64,000 bases of DNA. It comes from an uncultured Microbacterium sp. (GTDB taxonomy: Bacteria; Actinomycetota; Actinomycetes; Actinomycetales; Microbacteriaceae). A program made the position numbers and the translations under genes. Positions within the stretch are counted from its first letter, which is position 1. Each line of letters starts with the position of its first letter. The DNA is taken from the NCBI GenBank assembly GCA_913774845.1, contig CAJYJO010000043.1, forward strand, positions 1 through 64,000, written 5' to 3'. The notes under the pieces were generated by a model. It did no database searches. It was not told where the DNA came from and saw nothing but the letters and a program-made list of their open reading frames with translations. This document shows, piece after piece, positions 1 to 7,856 of the stretch.

Positions 1-214
1 TCTTACCCGTGCCGTGGGGCAGGATGACCGTGCCGCGGACCATCTGGTCGGCCTTACGGGGGTCGACCGAGAGCTTCAGCGCGACCTCGACGGTCGAGTC
101 GAACTTCTTCGAGCCGGTCTCCTTCGCGAGCGCGACGGCGTCGGTCGGGGTGTAGTACGTGTCGGGCGCGATCTTCTCGGCGGCGGCCCGGAATGCCTTG
201 GACTTGGTAGCCAT
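1..214 (-). CDS. rplA: 50S ribosomal protein L1 (N-terminal part, runs off the window)
   Basis: Ribosomal protein L1 forms the L1 stalk of the large subunit and represses its own operon by binding mRNA. The visible 71 residues begin [20 protein letters not shown] and carry the L1 N-terminal block with the [20 protein letters not shown] region, which fits actinobacterial L1. The ATG is preceded by a strong GGGGAGAA ribosome binding site, and the gene lies 12 nt after rplK, the usual rplK-rplA pair. The rest of the gene lies before the window start, so the C-terminus cannot be judged. Identification is firm. Confidence 0.97.
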   Translation of the reverse strand, partial: MATKSKAFRAAAEKIAPDTYYTPTDAVALAKETGSKKFDSTVEVALKLSVDPRKADQMVRGTVILPHGTGK

Positions 215-226
215 GTTCTTCTCCCC

Positions 227-658
227 TTAGTCCTCGACCGTGATGCCCATGGAGCGGGCGGTGCCGGCGATGATCTTGGCCGCGGCCTCGATGTCGTTGG
301 CGTTCAGGTCGGGCTGCTTGGTCGTCGCGATCTCGCGCACCTGGTCCTTGGTGAGCTTGCCCACCTTGGTCGTGTGCGGGGTGGGCGAGCCCTTCTGCAG
401 GCCGGCGGCCTTCTTGATGAGCTCGGCGGCCGGGGGCGTCTTCAGGATGAACGTGAAGCTGCGGTCCTCGTACACCGTGATCTCGACGGGGATCACGTTG
501 CCGCGCTGCGACTCGGTCGCGGCGTTGTAGGCCTTGCAGAACTCCATGATGTTGACGCCGTGCTGACCGAGCGCCGGGCCGATCGGCGGCGCCGGGTTGG
601 CAGCACCGGCGTTGATCTGGAGCTTGATCAGGCCGGTCACCTTCTTCTTGGGTGCCAT
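227..658 (-). CDS. rplK: 50S ribosomal protein L11
   Basis: L11 sits at the GTPase-associated centre of the 50S subunit and binds 23S rRNA; it is needed for RelA activation and is the thiostrepton site. The 143-residue protein starts [20 protein letters not shown] and has the conserved [22 protein letters not shown] segment followed by the C-terminal RNA-binding domain ending in the GTARSMGI block. Length is normal for the family. An in-frame extension to 748 exists, but the ATG at 658 follows a GGAAAGGAAGAGG ribosome binding site and matches the family N-terminus. In most actinobacteria nusG lies directly upstream; here about 1.6 kb of foreign-looking sequence separates them. Confidence 0.98.
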   Translation of the reverse strand: MAPKKKVTGLIKLQINAGAANPAPPIGPALGQHGVNIMEFCKAYNAATESQRGNVIPVEITVYEDRSFTFILKTPPAAELIKKAAGLQKGSPTPHTTKVGKLTKDQVREIATTKQPDLNANDIEAAAKIIAGTARSMGITVED

Positions 659-896
659 GTCCTCTTCCTTTCCTCGAGCACGAGCGGACACTCGTGCTCT
701 CCCGCGCACCCGGCGTCTCCGGGCAGCGGTCGTGACGCGCCGAAGCACGCAACCTCCTCATCATACGCGACGTCGGGGCCGGCGGCATCCCGCGCTTTCC
801 GCGCGTGCGCCGGTCGGCTCCAGGGGGTCTTCGCGCATGCGCCGGTCGGCGCTCCGCGGTCTCCGCGCATGCGCCGGTCGGCGCCCCGCATCTGCC

Positions 897-965
897 GCGA
901 TAAACGCCGCAGCGAGCGAAACACGGCCCGCCTCGCCGTGTCTCACTCGCTGGAGCGTTTATCGC
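897..965. repeat. 69-bp palindromic repeat, copy 1
   Basis: Two 31-nt arms (897-927 and 935-965) are inverted complements with four mismatches around the 7-nt spacer CCGCCTC. The outer arm reads GCGATAAACGC and the inner arm ends GACACGGC or AACACGGC. Copies 2 and 3 lie at 1069 and about 2160. It resembles a REP/MITE-type element; neighbouring regions also hold its flank ACATCTGCC-like sequence twice. Confidence 0.8.
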
Positions 966-1068
966 AACGTCGAACGCTCCGGCATCCCGCGAGGTCCCCC
1001 TCACGCGCGCGCACCGGTCGGCGCCGACGGTCTCCGCGCGCTTGCGTCGTCGGCGCTCCGCATCTGCC

Positions 1069-1137
1069 GCGATAAACGCCGCAGCGAGTGAGACACGGCC
1101 CGCCTCGCCGTGTCTCACTCGCTGGAGCGTTTGTCGC
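1069..1137. repeat. 69-bp palindromic repeat, copy 2
   Basis: Nearly identical to copy 1, including the spacer CCGCCTC and the preceding GCATCTGCC flank. The left arm reads GAGTGAGACACGGC near the centre, so it pairs better with its right arm than copy 1 does. It lies 66 bp before the start of the AbiEi/DUF559-type gene. Confidence 0.8.
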
Positions 1138-1203
1138 GAAGTTGTCCACAGGTACGCCCGGGCGATGAAGCAGGGAAAGCGGCGGGGATGCCACCCTCGG
1201 GCG

Positions 1204-2178
1204 ATGACGCAGACACCGCCGCTCACGGCCGTCGAGCCCCCGGCATCCCTCATCCGCGCCGACCACGCGGCATCCGCCGGCTCATACCCCGCCGTCGACC
1301 GCGCGCTTCTGCGCATCCGACCAGCGGTCTACACCGTGCGTGAGGAGTGGGAGGCACTGCCGCAGTGGGACCGCTACCTCCTGCGGGTCCACGCGTACGC
1401 CACCGTCCGTGGCGGTGCGATGTTCTCACACGAGTCGGCGGCGGCCCTTCTCGGACTCCCCCTCTTCGGTCATCCCCGGGATATCCACGTGTTCGACTGC
1501 CGCCGCACGCGCTCGCTGCGCTTCGGCGACGTGGCCGTGCACACCAGCGCCGACCCGCGGAGTGCGCTGCACCTCGGTGAGCTGCGAACGACCACGGTGC
1601 TGGATACCGTTCTCGACCTCGTCCGTTGCCTCCCGCCTGCCTTCGGCCTCGCCGTCGCCGACGACGCCACGCGCCGGATGGGCATCACGCGCGAGGGACT
1701 GCTCGCGCGAGCATCGCAGCAGCGGACGAACCGCGGCCGACGGCGCGTGGAGTGGATCGGCGAGCACATGGACGCGCGGGCGGAATCGGTCGCCGAGTCG
1801 ATCAGCCGCGCGGTCGCGCAGTGGTGCGGCTTCCCTCGTCCCGCTCTGCAGAGGGAGCACCGCGCCGACGGGAGGACCTATCGCTCCGATCTGAGCTGGC
1901 CCGAGCACCGGGTGATCGGAGAATGCGACGGCTGGCAGAAGTACGGCACGGGAGACGATGCGACCCGCGCCTTCCGGGAGGAGAAGCGTCGCGAAGACGC
2001 CCTGCGACGCGCGGGGTGGAAGGTGGCGCGCTGGGATTACGCCGGGGCCCTCCGGGTCGACGGCATGCGCGACGCCCTCCTGTCCGCAGGGCTCCCCCTC
2101 ATCCATCCGGCCGACACGGCGCGCCTCACCACGCTGCGGCAGCGGCGACCCTCGTTCGAGAAACGCGGCGGCGAGTGA
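1204..2178 (+). CDS. AbiEi-like/DUF559 endonuclease-like domain protein
   Basis: This 324-residue protein matches the actinobacterial family annotated as type IV AbiEi-like antitoxin domain plus DUF559. The N-terminal half contains the winged-helix style segment ending FSHESAAALLGLPL and an HVFD strand. The C-terminal half has a very-short-patch-repair/PD-(D/E)XK-like layout: YRSDLSWPEHRVIGECDG, KRREDALRRAGW and VARWDY. Catalytic function is inferred only. No AbiEii nucleotidyltransferase partner lies beside it, so it is not a complete AbiE system. ATG 1204 is chosen; ATG 1165 in frame is an alternative, and neither has a strong ribosome binding site. It sits opposite in strand to the ribosomal genes, between nusG and rplK, and its stop codon lies inside palindrome copy 3. 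Confidence 0.7.
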   Translation: MTQTPPLTAVEPPASLIRADHAASAGSYPAVDRALLRIRPAVYTVREEWEALPQWDRYLLRVHAYATVRGGAMFSHESAAALLGLPLFGHPRDIHVFDCRRTRSLRFGDVAVHTSADPRSALHLGELRTTTVLDTVLDLVRCLPPAFGLAVADDATRRMGITREGLLARASQQRTNRGRRRVEWIGEHMDARAESVAESISRAVAQWCGFPRPALQREHRADGRTYRSDLSWPEHRVIGECDGWQKYGTGDDATRAFREEKRREDALRRAGWKVARWDYAGALRVDGMRDALLSAGLPLIHPADTARLTTLRQRRPSFEKRGGE

Positions 2179-2226
2179 GACACGGCGTGCGGTGGCGTGT
2201 CTCACTCGTACGGGCGTTTATCGCGA
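2160..2226. repeat. Palindromic repeat, diverged copy 3
   Basis: GCGAGTGAGACACG and CGTGTCTCACTCG form a perfect inner stem with outer AAACGC/GCGTTT pairing. It shares the GAGTGAGACACGGC core and GCGTTTATCGCGAAG right end with copies 1 and 2 but has a different spacer. The stop codon of the AbiEi/DUF559-type gene (TGA in GAGTGA) is part of the left arm. Confidence 0.7.
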
Positions 2227-2247
2227 AGGAAGCGGGCGGCGGAAACG

Positions 2248-2287
2248 GCGAACGCCCCGCGCGGCCGGGGCCGGGCGGGGCGTTCGC
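2248..2287 (-). terminator. Hairpin terminator after nusG
   Basis: A perfect 13-bp stem (GCGAACGCCCCGC, 2248-2260, with GCGGGGCGTTCGC, 2275-2287) encloses a 14-nt GC loop. It begins 17 nt past the nusG stop codon. There is no clear T run, as is common in actinobacteria. It implies that nusG and rplK are no longer cotranscribed here. Confidence 0.75.
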
Positions 2288-2303
2288 GACGACGCGCGGG
2301 GCG

Positions 2304-3419
2304 TCAGATCATCTTGGTGACCTGGTCGAACGACAGCTCGACCGGGGTCTCGCGCTCGAAGAGCGACACGAGCACGGTGAGCTTGCCGCTCTCGGGCTTG
2401 ATCTCGCTGATCGTGCCGGGCAGGCCCGCGAACGAGCCTTCCTTGATGGTAATCGTCTCGCCGGCCTCGAAGTCGACCTCGGCGGGGATGACGCGCTGCG
2501 CGGTGGGGGCGCCCTTGGCGGCACCGGCCTTGGCGGGCGCGGACTCCTTGACCTCGACGAGGCTCTTGAGCATGTTGAACGCCTCTTCGAAGCGCAGCGG
2601 CGTGGGGTTGTGGGCGTTGCCCACGAAGCCGGTGACGCCGGGCGTGTGACGCACGACCGACCAGGTGTCCTCGTTGAGGTCCATGCGCACCAGCACGTAG
2701 CCGGGGATGCGCACGCGGTTGACCATCTTGCGCTGGCCGTTCTTGATCTCGACGACGTCCTCCATGGGGACCTCGACCTGGTAGATGTCGTCCTCGACCT
2801 CGAGCGTCGACTTGCGCTGCTCGATGTTGGCCTTCACCTTGCGCTCGAAGCCGGCGTAGGAGTGGATGACGTACCACTTGCCGGGGAGCATCCGCAGCTC
2901 GGTGCGGAACGTCTCGTACGGGTCAGCGTCCTCGTCGATGTCGTCGTCGCCAGCGGCGTCGGCGGGCGACTCGCCGGCCTCCACCTCGTCGACCACGCCG
3001 GCGGCGGCGGAGACCTCGTCGACGAAGTCCTCGTCGAGCACGGGAGCGTCGGGCTCGCCGTTGACGTCGGGACCGTCGTAGGGGGTGACCTCGTCTTCGG
3101 CCTCGGCGGCCTTCTCGGCCTGTTCCTCGGCGAGGGAGTCGTTCAGGACCTCGGCGGCGGCCTCGGCCTCGCTGGTCTCGTCGATCTCGAGAGCGTCGTT
3201 CACGATCGCGTCCGCCTCCGGGTCGGTGATGTCGATGTCGCCCAGGTCGGCGTCGTCGGTGTCGGTCTCGTCGTCGACGATGTGGACGGCGGAGTGCTCG
3301 GCCGAGTCGGAGGCGCGCTCCTGCGAGGCGAGCACGTTGCCCTCCTGGGCTTCGTCGTCCTCGCTGGACTGCTCAGCGGCCGTCGCCCAATCGGCGTCGT
3401 CGACATATCTTTCAGACAC
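2304..3419 (-). CDS. nusG: Transcription termination/antitermination protein NusG
   Basis: NusG binds RNA polymerase and couples it to Rho and to the ribosome. The protein has 371 residues. The first ~180 are a strongly acidic, low-complexity extension rich in Asp, Glu and Ala, a known actinobacterial feature. The NGN domain follows ([22 protein letters not shown], then [27 protein letters not shown]), and the KOW domain is at the C-terminus ([26 protein letters not shown]). The start is GTG at 3419. secE lies 60 nt upstream, as expected. Downstream, the normal neighbour rplK is displaced by about 1.6 kb. Confidence 0.97.
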   Translation of the reverse strand: MSERYVDDADWATAAEQSSEDDEAQEGNVLASQERASDSAEHSAVHIVDDETDTDDADLGDIDITDPEADAIVNDALEIDETSEAEAAAEVLNDSLAEEQAEKAAEAEDEVTPYDGPDVNGEPDAPVLDEDFVDEVSAAAGVVDEVEAGESPADAAGDDDIDEDADPYETFRTELRMLPGKWYVIHSYAGFERKVKANIEQRKSTLEVEDDIYQVEVPMEDVVEIKNGQRKMVNRVRIPGYVLVRMDLNEDTWSVVRHTPGVTGFVGNAHNPTPLRFEEAFNMLKSLVEVKESAPAKAGAAKGAPTAQRVIPAEVDFEAGETITIKEGSFAGLPGTISEIKPESGKLTVLVSLFERETPVELSFDQVTKMI

Positions 3420-3479
3420 TGTGATCTCTTCCGTTCAAAGGCGGCCGCTCTTGGCGCCGCTCGTCCGCACAGACGCCGG

Positions 3480-3755
3480 TCAGGCGCCGGCGGTACCGGG
3501 GACGCCGAAGACGGCGGTGGTGATCCACACGAACAGCACGTCGAGGCCGTAGACGACCGCCATCATGACGACGACGAAACCGAGGACCACCGCGGTGAAC
3601 TTCAGCAGCTCCTGCCGCGTCGGCGTGACGACCTTGCGGAGTTCTGCGAAGACCTGGCGGATGAACAGTGCGATCCGCGCGAAGAAGTTGAGCTTCTTCT
3701 CACGGGGAGCGCCGCGCTCGGCGACGATCTCGCCCTTCGCCTCGTCCTGCGTCAT
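3480..3755 (-). CDS. secE: Preprotein translocase subunit SecE
   Basis: SecE clamps the SecY channel in the cytoplasmic membrane. The 91-residue protein has a short charged N-terminus, the conserved amphipathic segment FIRQVFAELRKVVTPTRQEL, and one transmembrane helix at about residues 53-75 (FTAVVLGFVVVMMAVVYGLDVLF). The ORF could extend upstream to 3824, but the ATG at 3755 follows an AAGGTGG-like ribosome binding site and gives the family length for actinobacteria. It lies between tRNA-Trp and nusG, the canonical order. Confidence 0.96.
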   Translation of the reverse strand: MTQDEAKGEIVAERGAPREKKLNFFARIALFIRQVFAELRKVVTPTRQELLKFTAVVLGFVVVMMAVVYGLDVLFVWITTAVFGVPGTAGA

Positions 3756-3797
3756 CGAACCACCTTGGTCTGTGTCTGTGCCAGCGTGCGCTGTGCG

Positions 3798-3870
<73 letters not shown>

Positions 3871-3999
3871 AAGATCCCGAGGGATCCAGGATTCGAGACC
3901 CGCACGCTTTCGCCTGGAATCTCACGGGGGAGGATGCCGCGCACCCGGAGGCACAGCGAAAGAATGCAGATTTCGACTGCACTACCCAGTCTATGTCAT

Positions 4000-4031
4000 G
4001 TCCCCCGGCGAGGCGAACCGGGCCGGGGGAC
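4000..4031 (-). terminator. Hairpin terminator after the putrescine operon
   Basis: A perfect 9-bp stem, GTCCCCCGG (4000-4008) with CCGGGGGAC (4023-4031), starts 9 nt beyond the stop codon of the semialdehyde dehydrogenase. No T run follows. Confidence 0.55.
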
Positions 4032-4040
4032 GGACACGGA

Positions 4041-5402
4041 TCAGGCGGTGCGGATGAGCTTCTTGTTCACGAACTCGTCGGCCGCGAGCAGCCCGAGCTC
4101 GCGCGAGGTGCCGCTGCGCTTGACCCCGCCGAACGGCAGCTCGGGCGAGTCGGCGAGCACGACGTTGACGTAGACCATCCCGGCCTCGAGGCCGTCGGCC
4201 ACGCGCTGAGCCTGCTCGGCATCCGTGGTGAAGACGTAGGAGCCGAGACCGTAGCCGGTGTCGTTCGCGAGGGCGACGGCCTCGTCTTCGCTCGAGACGC
4301 GGTAGACAGTGCCGACGGGACCGAAGAACTCCTCGCCGTACGCGTCCATCTCACTCGTCACACCGGTCAGCACGGTGCCCGGGTAGAACGCGCCGTCGCG
4401 GGTCCCCCCGACCTCCACGGTGGCGCCCTGCGCGACCGCACGCTGCACCTGCTCGTCGAGACGCTCGGCCGCGGCGAGCGAGGACAGCGGCCCCAGCACG
4501 GTGTCGTCGGCGAAGGGGTCGCCGACCTTGGCCTCGCCGAGGGCGGCGGCGAACTTCTCGAGGAAGGCGTCGTACAGCTCGTCGATGACGATGAAGCGCT
4601 TCGCGCCGTTGCACGACTGCCCGTTGTTGTCGAGGCGCGCGTCCACCGCCGCCTGCACCGCGGCATCCAGGTCGTCCGTCGACAGCAGGATGAACGGGTC
4701 GGATCCGCCGAGCTCGAGCGCGACCTTCTTGAGGTTGCGACCGGCGATCTCGGCCACAGCCGCCCCGGCCCGCTCGGAGCCCGTCACCGACACGCCCTGT
4801 ACGCGGCGGTCGGCGATGATGGTCGCCGCCTGGTCGTTGGTGGCGCGGATGTTCACGTACGCCCCCTCGGGCAGGCCCGCGTCGCGGTAGATCGCCTGCA
4901 GCGCCTCCGCCGACTCCGGGCACTGGGGCGCGTGCTTGAGCAGGATGGTGTTGCCGACCGCGAGGTTCGGGGCGGCGAAACGGGCGACCTGGTAGTACGG
5001 GAAGTTCCACGGCATGATGCCCAGCAGCACCCCCAGCGGCGAGCGGCGGACCACGGCCGTTCCTTCGCCCAGGATCTCGAGCGGGCTGTCGCCGGTGATC
5101 TTGTCGATGTTGTCGGCGTAGTACTCGGTGATGTCGGCGGCGAAGTCGACCTCGCCCAGCGCCGCTTCGAGGGGCTTGCCCATCTCGCGGACGATGATGG
5201 CGGCGAGCTCGTCCCGACGCTCGCGGTGGAGTTGCGCGACCTGGCGCAGTCCCTCGGCCCGCTGGGCCGGGGCCGTGCGCGACCAGACGCGGTATCCGTC
5301 ATGGGCGGACGCGATCGCGGCCTCGACCCCGGAGTCGCTCAGCGTGTCGTACTCGGCGAGGGTCTCACCGGTAGCGGGATTGACGACGGCGTAGTCGCTC
5401 AT
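4041..5402 (-). CDS. gabD: NAD(P)-dependent succinate-semialdehyde (or aminobutyraldehyde) dehydrogenase
   Basis: An aldehyde dehydrogenase of 453 residues, normal for the family. The general-base Glu is in LELGGSDP (Glu230) and the nucleophile in GQSCNGAKR (Cys264); the cofactor-binding PWNFP motif is at 131-135. Oxidation of succinate semialdehyde to succinate is inferred from the operon, which also holds GABA aminotransferase and putrescine oxidase. The same enzyme might oxidise 4-aminobutanal to GABA, since no second aldehyde dehydrogenase is present in the cluster. The start is ATG 5402 (MSDYAVVNPATGE, the usual family N-terminus); the longer frame to 5483 overlaps the permease gene. It is the last gene of the cluster, 22 nt after the permease. 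Confidence 0.88.
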   Translation of the reverse strand: MSDYAVVNPATGETLAEYDTLSDSGVEAAIASAHDGYRVWSRTAPAQRAEGLRQVAQLHRERRDELAAIIVREMGKPLEAALGEVDFAADITEYYADNIDKITGDSPLEILGEGTAVVRRSPLGVLLGIMPWNFPYYQVARFAAPNLAVGNTILLKHAPQCPESAEALQAIYRDAGLPEGAYVNIRATNDQAATIIADRRVQGVSVTGSERAGAAVAEIAGRNLKKVALELGGSDPFILLSTDDLDAAVQAAVDARLDNNGQSCNGAKRFIVIDELYDAFLEKFAAALGEAKVGDPFADDTVLGPLSSLAAAERLDEQVQRAVAQGATVEVGGTRDGAFYPGTVLTGVTSEMDAYGEEFFGPVGTVYRVSSEDEAVALANDTGYGLGSYVFTTDAEQAQRVADGLEAGMVYVNVVLADSPELPFGGVKRSGTSRELGLLAADEFVNKKLIRTA

Positions 5403-5424
5403 GGTGCTCCTTTTCGTTTCGTGG

Positions 5425-6987
5425 TCAGGACGTGACGCGGCGGCGGCGTGCGCTGGCGGGGGCTTCTCGACCCAGCGTCTCACCCCGGAAGAACCCGGGG
5501 CTCACGATGCGCTGGGCGATCATGAGCATGACCCCGACCACGATGATCACGACCGTGATCACGAACACGAGGCCGACGCCGCCGATCTCGGATCCCGAAC
5601 CGTAGTCGGGGCTCGCGCTGTCGATCAGGGTGGTGACGAACAGCACGGCGAGGATCACCCCGCCGATGAGGGGGGCCAGCAGCGTCAGGAAGACGTTGCG
5701 CACCGAGTCGAACCACTGCTTGCGGAAGTACCAGACGCACGCGAACGCGGTGAGGCCGTAGTAGAAGCAGATCATCGCGCCGAGGGCCGTGATCGTGTCG
5801 GTGAGCACGTTCTCGCTGAGCACGCGCATCACGGCGTAGAACGCCGAGGCGACGATCGCCGAGACGATGGTGGCGTACCCGGGGGTGAAGAACCGCGGGC
5901 TGACAGTCGCGAACCTCTTCGGCAGGGCGTCGTAGTGCGCCATCGCCAGGAGCGTGCGCGCCGGACCCACGAAGGTGGCCTGCAACGAGGATGCCGAGCT
6001 GGTGAGCACCGCGAGCGAGACGAGGAACGCCAGGGGTCCGAGGATGGGTCCCGACAAGTGGAAGAAGACGTTCTCCTGGATGTCCTCGTTCCCGAGCCCC
6101 AGCTCCCCCGTCCCGTTGCCGGCGAACATGAGCAGCGCGACGGCGATCAGCAGGTACAGGGCGACGATGAGGAACACCGTGACCGTGGCGGCTCGACCGG
6201 GGGTCTTGTCGGGGTCCTTCGTCTCCTCGTTCATGGTGAGGATGACGTCCCACCCCCAGAAGATGAAGATCGACAGCGACAGGCCCGCGGCGAACGCGCT
6301 GAACGAATCGACCTCGAACGGGTTGAACCAGGACGCCTGCACGGGGCTCGCGTCGAACGCGTTGCCGTTCATCATCTCGACGACGGCCGCGCCGGCGAAC
6401 ACCAGCAGCACGAGCACCTGGAACCCGACCAGGCCGTACTGCAGACGCTGAGTGGTCTGCAGGTCGCGGTAGGACACGATCGTGGCGAGCAGCATGAAGA
6501 GCAGGCACACGGCCACGTTGATGGGCACGACGCGCGTGAGCTCGGCGATGTCGGCGTTGCCGGTGACCTGCGCGATGAGCAGGAAGAGGAAGTCGACCGC
6601 GATGCCGGCGAGGTTCGAGAGCACGATCACCGTGGCGGCGATCAGCCCCCAGCCGGCCATCCACCCCACCCACGGCCCGAAGGCGCGGGCGGCCCAGGTG
6701 AAGGAGGTGCCGGCATCCGGCATCCGCGAGTTCAGCTCGCGGTAGCCGAGGGCGACGAGGAGCATCGGGATGAAGCCGACGAGGATGATCGCGGGGACCT
6801 GGAAGCCGACGGCCGACACGGTGGGGCCGAGGGCTCCGGTGAGCGTGTACGCGGGGGCGATGGTCGAGATGCCGATGACGACGGCGCCGATCATGCCGAT
6901 CGAGCCGACCCGGAGTCCCTTGTTGGAGATGCCGGTGGTGACGGCGCTGTCGGGCGCCGGGCTCGCGCCGTTGCGAGGGGTGGTCAT
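5425..6987 (-). CDS. APC-family amino acid/polyamine permease
   Basis: A 520-residue integral membrane carrier of the amino acid-polyamine-organocation superfamily. After about 25 polar residues, the first helix has the signature GSIGMIGAVVIGISTIAPAY, and roughly 12 hydrophobic segments follow. NSRMPDAGTSFTWAARAFGP is the conserved loop of TM3. The gene overlaps the universal-stress gene by an ATGA junction and precedes gabD, so putrescine or GABA uptake is the likely role, by context rather than by specific residues. The protein has a normal length and no interruptions. Confidence 0.88.
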   Translation of the reverse strand: MTTPRNGASPAPDSAVTTGISNKGLRVGSIGMIGAVVIGISTIAPAYTLTGALGPTVSAVGFQVPAIILVGFIPMLLVALGYRELNSRMPDAGTSFTWAARAFGPWVGWMAGWGLIAATVIVLSNLAGIAVDFLFLLIAQVTGNADIAELTRVVPINVAVCLLFMLLATIVSYRDLQTTQRLQYGLVGFQVLVLLVFAGAAVVEMMNGNAFDASPVQASWFNPFEVDSFSAFAAGLSLSIFIFWGWDVILTMNEETKDPDKTPGRAATVTVFLIVALYLLIAVALLMFAGNGTGELGLGNEDIQENVFFHLSGPILGPLAFLVSLAVLTSSASSLQATFVGPARTLLAMAHYDALPKRFATVSPRFFTPGYATIVSAIVASAFYAVMRVLSENVLTDTITALGAMICFYYGLTAFACVWYFRKQWFDSVRNVFLTLLAPLIGGVILAVLFVTTLIDSASPDYGSGSEIGGVGLVFVITVVIIVVGVMLMIAQRIVSPGFFRGETLGREAPASARRRRVTS

Positions 6988-7856
6988 GAGGAGGCCTCCG
7001 AGGTGCGCGGCACCACGATCATGGGGACGGGGAGGGCGCGGAGGATGCGCCCCGCGGTGGAGCCGAGGAACAGACGCCGGGGCTGCGCGAGACGGCTGGA
7101 ACCGACGAGCGCGACCTCGCCGGGCTGCCAGTCGATGCGCGAGACGGCGTCCTCGATGTCGGAGCCGGCGCCGACGAGGGCCTCGGCCTCGATCTCGGCG
7201 GGAAGCGCCGCACGAACGGTCTCGAGCACGTCCTCGGCGTGCGCCTGACCGGTCAACCGGGTCAACGACGGGTCCACCCGCCCGGGCAGGTCGACGCCCG
7301 CGAGCGAGAGCAGTCGCAGGGGTGCCTTCGCGCGACGAGAGAGGGATGCCGCGGTTTCGAGCAGGACGTCGGCTCCGGGGCGGGTGCCGATCGCGGCAGT
7401 GACGCGCGGCAGCCCGACGGACGGATCGACGTCGCGCGCGCCCTCGGGAGCGAGGGCCACGGGGACGGGTGCCGAGTGGACGAGCTCCTCGGCGGTCGTG
7501 CCGAGGCGGTGGCGACCGCGGGGCCCTCCCCCGCCGGTGCCGACGACGATGACTCCGGCGTCAAACTCCTCGGCGGCCGCGACGAGTCCGTCCGACACCG
7601 CGTGGCCGGAGCGGACGTGACCGCGGATGCCGGGATAGGGCGCCAGGGCCTCGCGCAACCAGCCGCGGGCGGTGTCCTGCACGAGACGCTCGTAGCCGGC
7701 ATCCGTCGGGATCGACACGTTGTTCTCGGCCGAGGGGAGAACGACGACCGCGTGCACGGGGGCGTCGAGGGCCGCGCCCAGCCGCGCACCGAGCGCGAGG
7801 GCGTCGGCCCCCGCCTCGGTCGCGGTGTAGCCGACCACCACGCGACGGGCGCTCAT
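6984..7856 (-). CDS. Universal stress protein (tandem UspA domains)
   Basis: The 290-residue protein has two UspA-like halves. The first begins RRVVVGYTATEAGADAL and carries the ATP-binding type loop GTGGGGPRGRHRLGTTAEEL with VALAP; the second ends VALVGSSRLAQPRRLFLGSTAGRIL and VPMIVVP, again the G-x2-G-x9-G(S/T) pattern. These proteins bind ATP and often modulate transporters. It is translationally coupled on both sides (stop of putrescine oxidase overlaps its ATG; its stop overlaps the permease ATG), which points to a role tied to the permease. ATG 7856 is chosen over longer frames running into the oxidase gene. Confidence 0.85.
   Translation of the reverse strand: MSARRVVVGYTATEAGADALALGARLGAALDAPVHAVVVLPSAENNVSIPTDAGYERLVQDTARGWLREALAPYPGIRGHVRSGHAVSDGLVAAAEEFDAGVIVVGTGGGGPRGRHRLGTTAEELVHSAPVPVALAPEGARDVDPSVGLPRVTAAIGTRPGADVLLETAASLSRRAKAPLRLLSLAGVDLPGRVDPSLTRLTGQAHAEDVLETVRAALPAEIEAEALVGAGSDIEDAVSRIDWQPGEVALVGSSRLAQPRRLFLGSTAGRILRALPVPMIVVPRTSEASS

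Larger units (their letters stand above)
659..1203. other. Gene-free stretch upstream of rplK with repeated sequence
   Basis: No coding sequence is supported here: the open frames on both strands are low-complexity Arg/Ala shadows. The stretch holds the presumed rplKA promoter, three exact copies of TGCGCCGGTCGGC (at about 806, 838 and 870, the first two and last two 32 bp apart) plus a variant near 1012, and two copies of a 69-bp palindrome listed separately. I could not assign a clear -35/-10 pair for rplK. Confidence 0.6.

Noticed and set aside
1204-2178. Complete AbiE toxin-antitoxin system
   Set aside because: No AbiEii nucleotidyltransferase gene lies beside the AbiEi-like protein.
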